Shown one piece after another: positions 57,726 through 64,000 of a stretch of DNA of 64,000 nucleotides. The notes below the pieces were generated by a model. The model saw only the letters and a program-made list of their open reading frames with translations. It was not told the DNA's origin and did not search any database. The first letter of the stretch is position 1. Each line of letters starts with the position of its first letter. Made by a program: the position numbers and the translations under genes. Source of the DNA: Alloscardovia sp963543015 (GTDB lineage: Bacteria > Actinomycetota > Actinomycetes > Actinomycetales > Bifidobacteriaceae); contig CAUTYZ010000007.1 of the NCBI GenBank assembly GCA_963543015.1, positions 22,338-86,337 of the forward strand, given 5' to 3'.

Positions 57726-59882
57726 ATGCCATCAAATGATACTCTATCGGATACATATCACATCCGCCCCGCAGCTCGCCATATTCTTACTATTGGGCAA
57801 GATCTTATTCAAGATCCGTATGCCGCCATAGTGGAACTAGTGAAAAACTGTTACGATGCGGATTCTCCTGATGCTCGTATCGTGTTTAAAAAGGATCCGA
57901 CATTGGATCGTCTGGAAATTAGAGTTGAAGACCACGGGCATGGTATGTCTCCTGAAGATATAGTAACTAAATGGTTAGTTCCTTCAACGATGTCAAAAGT
58001 TGATGTACGTGTCACATCACATGGTCGTACAATGCAAGGACGCAAGGGAATTGGACGTTATGCTGCAAGTATCCTTGGCGAAGATATGGAACTTGCCACA
58101 GTTGATTCTGCCGGTATAGAAACTACAATCCGGATAAATTGGCATGAATTTTTAGAGCATCAATACCTAGACGAAATCCAGATTCCTGTTACTTCTAAGC
58201 AAACACAAAAGTCTTCAGGGACAACTTTGACAATGCATTCGAAATTGAGTGAGAATACGTACTGGAATGAAGAAACTCTAAAAAAGCTACGCTTCGAATT
58301 GAAGAAACTCGTTCCACCAAACGAAAGTCTAACTATAGCTTTCCCCTTTAAAATTGAATTGACTTTTGACAACTTTTATCAACTCAATGATGACAATACT
58401 ACCGAGGTCATTGAGCCATATCCAATTCTCGATTATTACGATTATCGGATTCATGGCGAAGTCAAATCTGACGGGATAGGAACTCTCACTTACGAGAACA
58501 ATAAAATGCAGGGAACACTTAGTGAGTCCATCGATTTTAGATTGGGCGGACCTACAAAATGTGGAAATGTTAAGCTTGATATACGCGTATATGATCGCGA
58601 TAAGGATTCTATCGATCAACTAATCAAACGAGGATTACATGATTCGAAGGGCAATTATGTTACTAAGACAGAGGCAAGAAAACTTCTCAATGATGTAAAT
58701 GGTATTGGTGTTTATAGAAATGGTTTTAGGATCCGTCCCCTAGGGGATGCTGATTTCGACTGGCTAAAGTTAAACGAACAACGTGTCCAAAAACCTTCAC
58801 TAAAGATTGGTAGCAATCAAGTTGTTGGATACGTATACGTAGAGTCCGAAGAACGATCCGGCTTAGAAGAAAAAAGTGCTCGCGACGGGCTCAAGAATAA
58901 TGATGCGTATGATGCTCTAAAAGAACTCACACTGAGGGTTATCACGGAATTGGAAACAAGACGATTCGCTGCTAGGCGTCACCTTGGACTAACCGAGAAA
59001 AGCCATAAGATCGATACGCAATTAGATGAGATACTTGATTTCAGCGAACTAACTAAAAAGGTATCGAAGTCACTTTATGATGCAAATGCTTCACAAGAAT
59101 CGATAGAAAAAGTTGCTACTTTAATCTCTGATGAGGCGCAGCGCAAGAATGCTGATATAGAAAAGATTAAAGAAGCAGTAGCAGTGTACCAAGGTCAGTC
59201 TACTCTCGGTAAGATTATTAATATAGTCTTACATGAAGGAAGACGCCCACTTAGCTATTTCAAGATTCAAATACCTCATCTTCGTCAGTGGGGATCTATT
59301 TTTGAAGAAAGCCGCGACGAAAAATCATTCTCAAAGATACTTGAAATAATTGCTGGCTTAGAGACAAATGCCAATGTATTTGCTGCGCTATTCCAAAAGT
59401 TGGATCCGCTTGCAGCAAGGCGTCGAACTGCAAAGAAAGAATTCAAGGTAAAAAAGATCATTAAACAGGCATTATCCGTGTATGAAAACGACTTCCAAGA
59501 TCAAGGGGTCGAGATTACACTTAATTGCAAATCAGATCTAACCATTAATGGGTGGGATCAAGATCTATTAATTATCTTTGTCAACCTTTTGGACAATAGC
59601 AACTATTGGCTAAAGACATCATCAACGCCATCAAAAAGGATCGAGATTACAGTAGAACAAACAAATTCAGGAATAATCATGAATTATCAAGATTCTGGAC
59701 CTGGTATACCCGCTGATTGGCTCGAGGATAATATGATTTTTGAACCAAGTTTCACAACTAAACAGGATGGTACCGGGCTAGGACTATCTATTGCACTTGA
59801 AGCAGCCGCACGAAACGACCTTACTCTCTACGCTTCCGCCTCTAATAACGGAGCTCATTTTATACTTGAAAGTAGCAACTAA
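57726..59882 (+). CDS. dual-GHKL protein: MORC/MutL-like ATPase plus histidine-kinase-like ATPase
   Basis: About 718 residues (numbering here from the ATG at 57708). The N-terminal GHKL domain has AAIVELVKNCYDAD (N47), EDHGHGM (D75) and QGRKGIGRYA (111-118), as in MutL, Hsp90 and paraMORC proteins of restriction systems. The middle (180-420) is a transducer-like beta region. The C-terminal part has a HisKA-like box VLHEGRRPLSYF (H509), the N box VNLLDNSNYW, DSGPGIP (G1), IFEPSFTTK and GTGLGLSIA, a near-complete histidine kinase. No membrane segments: cytoplasmic. ATG 57726, with AAAAAGGATGAAAGC upstream, is the better start. It directly precedes the receiver gene (9 bases), so the pair probably exchange phosphate. 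Confidence 0.82.
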   Translation: MPSNDTLSDTYHIRPAARHILTIGQDLIQDPYAAIVELVKNCYDADSPDARIVFKKDPTLDRLEIRVEDHGHGMSPEDIVTKWLVPSTMSKVDVRVTSHGRTMQGRKGIGRYAASILGEDMELATVDSAGIETTIRINWHEFLEHQYLDEIQIPVTSKQTQKSSGTTLTMHSKLSENTYWNEETLKKLRFELKKLVPPNESLTIAFPFKIELTFDNFYQLNDDNTTEVIEPYPILDYYDYRIHGEVKSDGIGTLTYENNKMQGTLSESIDFRLGGPTKCGNVKLDIRVYDRDKDSIDQLIKRGLHDSKGNYVTKTEARKLLNDVNGIGVYRNGFRIRPLGDADFDWLKLNEQRVQKPSLKIGSNQVVGYVYVESEERSGLEEKSARDGLKNNDAYDALKELTLRVITELETRRFAARRHLGLTEKSHKIDTQLDEILDFSELTKKVSKSLYDANASQESIEKVATLISDEAQRKNADIEKIKEAVAVYQGQSTLGKIINIVLHEGRRPLSYFKIQIPHLRQWGSIFEESRDEKSFSKILEIIAGLETNANVFAALFQKLDPLAARRRTAKKEFKVKKIIKQALSVYENDFQDQGVEITLNCKSDLTINGWDQDLLIIFVNLLDNSNYWLKTSSTPSKRIEITVEQTNSGIIMNYQDSGPGIPADWLEDNMIFEPSFTTKQDGTGLGLSIALEAAARNDLTLYASASNNGAHFILESSN

Positions 59883-59891
59883 GGACTACAC

Positions 59892-61028
59892 ATGACTACT
59901 CGCAATTTCCTATACATCGAGGACAATCCTCAAGATGCAGCAATCTTCGAAGATGCTATAGAACTTATGAATCATAATGCAGCTGAGGGGGATAAGATTA
60001 GCATAACGATAGCAAAAAATCTCACCGAAGCAAGAAAATATGATCTAGATAATTTTACCGGAATAATTGCCGATCTGACACTTAACAATAATGAAGAAAA
60101 CGGATTTGATTTTGTAAAGGAGGTTATGACCGATAAAAGAATACCAACGGTCATCTTTACTGGTACGCCAAGTAATTCAAATGGCGATCCTAGTTACGGC
60201 ATTAAGGAATTCATAAAGAGTGAAGCTAAACCTGAGCAAATTATCGAATATTTAGATGATATCTTATCCACAGGCATACTGAACGTCCTCGGAAGAACGG
60301 GAAAGCTCGAAGCATTTATTCAAGAAATTTTTTGGCATCATCTAAACCCACGATTAGACCATTGGATTGAAGCTCAGCGCGAGGAAGCCAAATCTAGTGA
60401 TTCGAATATGGAACACATCCTTCTTCGATATGTTTCAGCTTTGATACAAAACACTGGAGAAACCAACAATACTTATCTTTCAGAAGAATTTTACATTCGT
60501 CCTCTATCGACACAAAAAGATACCTTCCTTAAGACAGGCGAAATAGTTAGCGATAAAGCGCATAAGTATTACATTATACTTTCACCTCCCTGCGATCTTG
60601 TGATGCATAATGGTCAAACTAAAACTACTGACATCATGCTTTGCGCGATTGAAAGTGCTGAAGATTACCTGCCTAAAAAAGCAACTAGAAAAGGTGAACT
60701 CAGTAACAAACAGCGCAAGCAAGATAAAAAGGAAATGAAGAAAGTTATTACAAATAACATTGACACTTATCATCACTGGTTACCTGAGTATCCAAATATA
60801 TTTGTTGGTGGATTGATTAATTTTAGGAAAATTACAACAGTCTCACTCACTGAGTTCACCAATTCGTATGATCAGGAAAACATTCAGGTTCAACCTATTT
60901 TTACGAAGAATATTTTGAGTAGGTTCTCCACATACTATGCACGACAAGGACAGCCCGATCTCCATTTCGAAGGGATATCTGACATCATTCTTGATAAGCT
61001 TTATCAAGAATCTCTAGAGGAAGAGTAA
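59892..61028 (+). CDS. receiver-domain protein with a C-terminal domain of unknown type
   Basis: 378 residues. Residues 1-125 are a response-regulator receiver with all key positions: E10/D11, phospho-acceptor D61 (IIADLTL), T90 (VIFTGTP) and K113-P114. No DNA-binding output domain follows. Residues about 140-378 are unrecognised; they contain YIILSPPCDLVMHNGQ and a Lys-rich segment, and could be an effector or adaptor. It is the probable partner of the kinase-like protein upstream and may gate the nuclease downstream. AAGGACTACAC precedes ATG 59892. Confidence 0.8.
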   Translation: MTTRNFLYIEDNPQDAAIFEDAIELMNHNAAEGDKISITIAKNLTEARKYDLDNFTGIIADLTLNNNEENGFDFVKEVMTDKRIPTVIFTGTPSNSNGDPSYGIKEFIKSEAKPEQIIEYLDDILSTGILNVLGRTGKLEAFIQEIFWHHLNPRLDHWIEAQREEAKSSDSNMEHILLRYVSALIQNTGETNNTYLSEEFYIRPLSTQKDTFLKTGEIVSDKAHKYYIILSPPCDLVMHNGQTKTTDIMLCAIESAEDYLPKKATRKGELSNKQRKQDKKEMKKVITNNIDTYHHWLPEYPNIFVGGLINFRKITTVSLTEFTNSYDQENIQVQPIFTKNILSRFSTYYARQGQPDLHFEGISDIILDKLYQESLEEE

Positions 61029-61062
61029 TAAATACTTTTCATGATAAATTGGGGACACCACC

Positions 61063-61977
61063 ATGACTAAAACGTTCTCAAGCGCAGAAAAACACATCAT
61101 AGCGCTTTTCCAAAGCGGAGAAACTTTCATTTTTAATGACGAAGAATTTACTGTGCAAGAAGCTGACAAGCCTCGCGTAGGCAAAGGCGAATGTAAAACT
61201 GATATCTATGCCTTATCAACAAATGCTTTCGGAGAACCCTTGGAGTTAAAAATCTCTTTTAAACAAGACAACGCCGACTTTCTTGAAAATAAGATGTCAA
61301 CGGAGCGTGCACAAGAGATTTTCGGCGATGCATGGCAAAACGTTATCCGCGCGACGACAGCAAAGATCAAAAATAGTTTCGAGAAATCTATGCTAATTTA
61401 TCTTGAAAAGCATAAGCGCACAGAGAAAGGTGCAATTACACTAGGTTGGAAATTCGAATTCGTTAATAAGCCCAATGGGAAGCTTAGCGGGCTTATTGTC
61501 CTAACTGAAGACCAAGTAGCAGATGTTTATGCCGGAACCTCCCTGCCTGCTAACAAACGAGATGCACTTGTTAACGGTAGGGAGATTCATGATAGTGGCG
61601 TAGCAGATTACATACTCATCGAAGACCACGAATATCATTCTTTACAAGACGTCATTAATAATCTCCAAACCATTGAGGACTACGCACACGCAAATCCGAA
61701 TATCTATTTTGCATGTAAGGCTCTAAATTATCGGACCTACAAGCATAAGTATGATGGGAATCGCCCTCTTGCTGTTTTCGTAGATTGGTATATAACTAAT
61801 GGTAAACTCGATTGCTCGTTACGCTTTGATGACCCTTTGAATTACAGAGGAACTGCAGCAGCAGAGCAACTAACTTACGCTCTAGATCTCCTAAACATAA
61901 AAACTACAGACGATATCACGATTGATAAATTAGACGGTTCTGTACTACAACATGTTTTTGGTGAGTTAGATTTCTGA
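61063..61977 (+). CDS. probable PD-(D/E)XK restriction endonuclease
   Basis: 304 residues, no family recognised by name. The segment KGECKTDIYALS, with D47, then ELKISFKQ, with E61 and K63, fits the D...ExK core of restriction nucleases, and the next helix has Lys/Gln residues as expected. Position between a methyltransferase set and a convergent second methyltransferase supports the cleaving role. It ends 25 bases from the end of the second methyltransferase gene. GGGGACACC precedes the ATG. Assignment rests on motif and context only. Confidence 0.62.
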   Translation: MTKTFSSAEKHIIALFQSGETFIFNDEEFTVQEADKPRVGKGECKTDIYALSTNAFGEPLELKISFKQDNADFLENKMSTERAQEIFGDAWQNVIRATTAKIKNSFEKSMLIYLEKHKRTEKGAITLGWKFEFVNKPNGKLSGLIVLTEDQVADVYAGTSLPANKRDALVNGREIHDSGVADYILIEDHEYHSLQDVINNLQTIEDYAHANPNIYFACKALNYRTYKHKYDGNRPLAVFVDWYITNGKLDCSLRFDDPLNYRGTAAAEQLTYALDLLNIKTTDDITIDKLDGSVLQHVFGELDF

Positions 61978-62002
61978 GACTAACTCACCACAACAAGAGC
62001 AC

Positions 62003-63001
62003 CTACTGAGCTAGCGCATCCTTAATTGCGCTAGCTATTTCATATGCTAGGTTCACGGGGACAGCGTTACCAATCATCTTGTAACCTGTATCTACCTTGT
62101 CATATATGAATTTGAAACTATCCGGGAATCCCTGAACGCGAGCAACTTCACGCACAGTCATTCTACGATATAGTTCCTCTTTCCCCTCTACAAACTCACA
62201 CTTATTCTTCTCAACTTTAATCATCTTTGGAGCCTGTGGGTGCAACTGGCATTGCCTTCCAGAAGCCTGAACTGTATACCCCTGCTCATCCCATGCTTTT
62301 ACACGGTTTCGACTCATAAAAATAGTTGAATATGCACCAACAAAATATTCATTATTGTTAATTGCTTCAGAGTTCTTATGATTTTTCTCTGCCGCAGGGA
62401 CCGCAGTTTCTTGCAAATCCCATATAATATCGCGAAGTGTAATCTTCTTCTCGTCACTCTTTGTTGACCCCTCAGGAAAATGAAAATCGATGTTCAAATC
62501 TTTTCGGAATCCAATATAAAAGACACGCTTACGCTCTTGTGCGACACCATAATCCTTCGCATTCACAAGATTAAGAGTTACATCATATCCAGCTTCATCA
62601 AACATTGCCAAGATATTTTGCACGGCTTCTGAATGCCGATTAGAAAGCATTCCGCTAACATTCTCAGCAAGGAAGAACTTCGGTTTTACTGCTTTTAATA
62701 CACGGATATACTCAAAGAAGAGTTTCCCTCTGTCATCATCAATCCCTCTAAGCGCACCCGCTTCCGACCAACTTTGGCACGGCGGACCACCAATAATGCC
62801 GTCAACATCCTGAGGAAATTCAGATTCTTGAATATTTCGAATATCGCCTTTGATGAGCTTCGTCTGTGGATGATTGATCTCAAAAGTCGACCAGATTGTT
62901 TTGTCAAATTCATTTGCAATAGGAATATCAAACCCAGCCCTCTCAAAGCCTAGATCTAGGCCGCCGCATCCACTAAAAAGACTAATTACTTTCATCTTCA
63001 A
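62003..63001 (-). CDS. DNA (cytosine-5) methyltransferase 2
   Basis: 332 residues with motif I (VISLFSGCGGLDLGF), IV (GGPPCQSWSEAG, C75), VI (AENV, 112-115), VIII (AQERKRVFYIGF), IX (RRMTVREVARVQGFPDSF) and X (KMIGNAVPVN). Only distantly like the first methyltransferase, so they probably methylate different strands or sites. Convergent to the nuclease gene; its start overlaps the XRE gene by 20 bases. A 10-bp palindrome (62009-62036) in its last codons may end transcription from either side. Confidence 0.94.
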   Translation of the reverse strand: MKMKVISLFSGCGGLDLGFERAGFDIPIANEFDKTIWSTFEINHPQTKLIKGDIRNIQESEFPQDVDGIIGGPPCQSWSEAGALRGIDDDRGKLFFEYIRVLKAVKPKFFLAENVSGMLSNRHSEAVQNILAMFDEAGYDVTLNLVNAKDYGVAQERKRVFYIGFRKDLNIDFHFPEGSTKSDEKKITLRDIIWDLQETAVPAAEKNHKNSEAINNNEYFVGAYSTIFMSRNRVKAWDEQGYTVQASGRQCQLHPQAPKMIKVEKNKCEFVEGKEELYRRMTVREVARVQGFPDSFKFIYDKVDTGYKMIGNAVPVNLAYEIASAIKDALAQ

Positions 63002-63209
63002 TACCCCTTATAAGTTGCAAACAATCAACGTCAATTTCATATAATTTACACACCTGTTCGATCTTACGAACCGCTTGATAGTTAGGATTTGATTTCCCGT
63101 TTTCCCAACGATTTACTGTTGCAAAAGAAACCCCAACACGCTCAGCAAATTCCTTCTGACTCAGCATGCATCTTAGCCTAATATCCCTAATCGTTTTACT
63201 CGTTTCCAC
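62982..63209 (-). CDS. XRE-family controller (C-protein-like) of the restriction system
   Basis: About 75 residues, almost all one helix-turn-helix: IRDIRLRCMLSQKEFAERVG then SFATVNRWENGKSNP. Such small controllers time methyltransferase and nuclease expression in restriction systems. The frame opens at 63257, but GTG 63209 has GAGGGG at the right distance and removes an odd hydrophobic start. Co-translated with methyltransferase 2. Confidence 0.85.
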   Translation of the reverse strand: METSKTIRDIRLRCMLSQKEFAERVGVSFATVNRWENGKSNPNYQAVRKIEQVCKLYEIDVDCLQLIRGIEDESN

Positions 63210-63332
63210 CGATAAACCCCTCACTCTATAAGCATAAATGTAAAATAAGTATAACATTTATATAATATATCTAATCAGGTTAGGAGTTTCTTACGCCTTC
63301 CCAGCATTTTCCCAGCTTTCTTCTGGGGTGTC

Positions 63333-63480
63333 ACTCAGGTTCAGCAGGTTATATATATACCAACGCAAGGAACACCGCACAGGAACTTGAACCGCTCGAC
63401 TTTCGAAGAAACTCGACTTTCACAGAAAGCAGCAGGCACACAGACGCTGAGCAGGCACCCCAAGAAAACTTAATCCCTTC
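63333..63480 (+). repeat. 60-bp direct repeat (copy 2) with conserved downstream parts
   Basis: Bases 63333-63392 are identical to 55882-55941, 7.45 kb away and in the same direction. Downstream it has a duplicated CTCGACTTTC segment absent from copy 1 and again CAGACGCTGAGCAGGC and CCAAGAAAACTTAAT. It closes the restriction island on the right. Confidence 0.72.
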
Positions 63481-63497
63481 TTCTCTTTCTCTTAATG

Positions 63498-63539
63498 AAA
63501 AGTCCGTCTCGACCTTGGATAGCTCGAAACGGACTTTTT
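63498..63539. terminator. terminator after direct repeat copy 2, shared with the GH13 gene
   Basis: AAAAGTCCGT pairs with ACGGACTTTT, with CTCGA/TCGA extending the stem; T-runs occur on both strands, so it can end transcripts from both sides. Confidence 0.8.
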
Positions 63540-63585
63540 GTGTATATGCGATTATGCGACGTCAATTATCGCTCGGTTTCTGCGT

Positions 63586-64000
63586 TTACTTCTCCTCCAC
63601 GCGCACTGCCACAGCAGTCCACGGCTGCAAAATTCCGGAGTTCAATTGTTCGCATACGCTGTCATCACTCACATTTGCGATAAGAACATCGTAATTCTTA
63701 ATGCTGTCTACCACAGCGCGAGTTTCGGACTCAATTGCTGAATTTTCGCTGCTCATATTTCCGATAACGAGCAATTTTTCATCGCCGAGCGTGCGCACGA
63801 ATGCGTACACATCTTTGCTCTCCTTGTCGAACGATTCCCAATTTCCACTCGAAATGATTGGCTGAGAATGGCGCAATTTGATAAGTTGTTTGTAGAACGA
63901 CCACACGGACTCAGCATCGTTAACCTGAGAAGCTGCGTTGATAATTGCCTTGTTTGCGTTCACACCGAGCCATGGTTCGTTCTCAGAATTTTCAGCAGTG
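63586..64000 (-). CDS. GH13 alpha-glucosidase/oligo-1,6-glucosidase, C-terminal part
   Basis: The visible 138 residues hold the end of the catalytic barrel (EPWLGVN, then SVWSFYKQLIKLRHSQPII) and the C-terminal beta domain (VYAFVRTLGDEKLLVIGNM). This pattern belongs to the GH13_31 group that splits alpha-1,4 or alpha-1,6 glucosides in the cell. The start and catalytic residues lie beyond the right edge. Confidence 0.85.
   Translation of the reverse strand, partial: TAENSENEPWLGVNANKAIINAASQVNDAESVWSFYKQLIKLRHSQPIISSGNWESFDKESKDVYAFVRTLGDEKLLVIGNMSSENSAIESETRAVVDSIKNYDVLIANVSDDSVCEQLNSGILQPWTAVAVRVEEK

Overview
The window looks like chromosomal DNA of a moderate-GC member of the Bifidobacteriaceae, perhaps of the Alloscardovia/Gardnerella type. 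This is inferred from an aspartokinase split into two genes, the actinobacterial Tad/Flp pilus cluster in the order seen in Mycobacterium (Rv3660c to Rv3654c), LAKTG-anchored surface proteins, GH1/GH31/GH13 sugar genes and AzlCD. No rRNA gene or species marker is present, so the genus is a guess.

Layout. 1-5.5 kb (minus): asd, the two aspartokinase genes, recR, dnaX. 5.5-10.2 kb (minus): a complete Tad secretion/pilin cluster. 10.5-17 kb (plus): a probable small RNA, ppk, a Nudix protein with a dead phosphatase half, an unrecognised gene, a four-way-junction RNA element and a short MetE-like methyltransferase. 17.3-21.3 kb (minus): a very large secreted beta-helix protein (GH136-like) whose wall anchor has been lost by mutation. 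21.5-32.3 kb: tRNA-Lys, a TetR-regulated ABC exporter, two LAKTG surface proteins with the corpse of a third, azlCD behind long poly-C runs, and an Spx/ArsC-like protein. 32.4-44.4 kb: an APC amino-acid transporter, a YhbY-type protein, an AbiEi-like/endonuclease-like protein, a branched-chain amino acid ABC importer built from fused subunits (LivHM, LivGF, LivK), a URO-D-type methyltransferase and a TauE exporter. 44.9-53.8 kb (minus): a full sugar-uptake locus (LacI, binding protein, two permeases, GH31 alpha-xylosidase, GH1 beta-glycosidase) in which every gene is broken. 54.1-55.7 kb: a second APC transporter closely related to the first. 55.9-63.5 kb: an AT-rich restriction/defence island between two copies of a 60-bp direct repeat. 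The end holds the C-terminus of a GH13 glucosidase.

Two things stand out. (1) The island at 56.4-63.2 kb has two C5-cytosine methyltransferases, an XRE controller, a probable PD-(D/E)XK nuclease, and between them a large protein carrying two GHKL ATPase domains (MORC/MutL-like plus histidine-kinase-like) paired with a receiver-domain protein. This looks like a restriction system with built-in phospho-signalling. (2) Nine copies of a 78-80 bp near-palindrome are scattered between genes from 21.7 to 44.6 kb, all in one orientation, with conserved arms and variable centres. I found none in the rest of the window.

Metabolically, the intact genes point to amino-acid handling (aspartate family, branched-chain import and export, APC transport), surface attachment and host-glycan use. 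The xyloside-type sugar locus has been abandoned.
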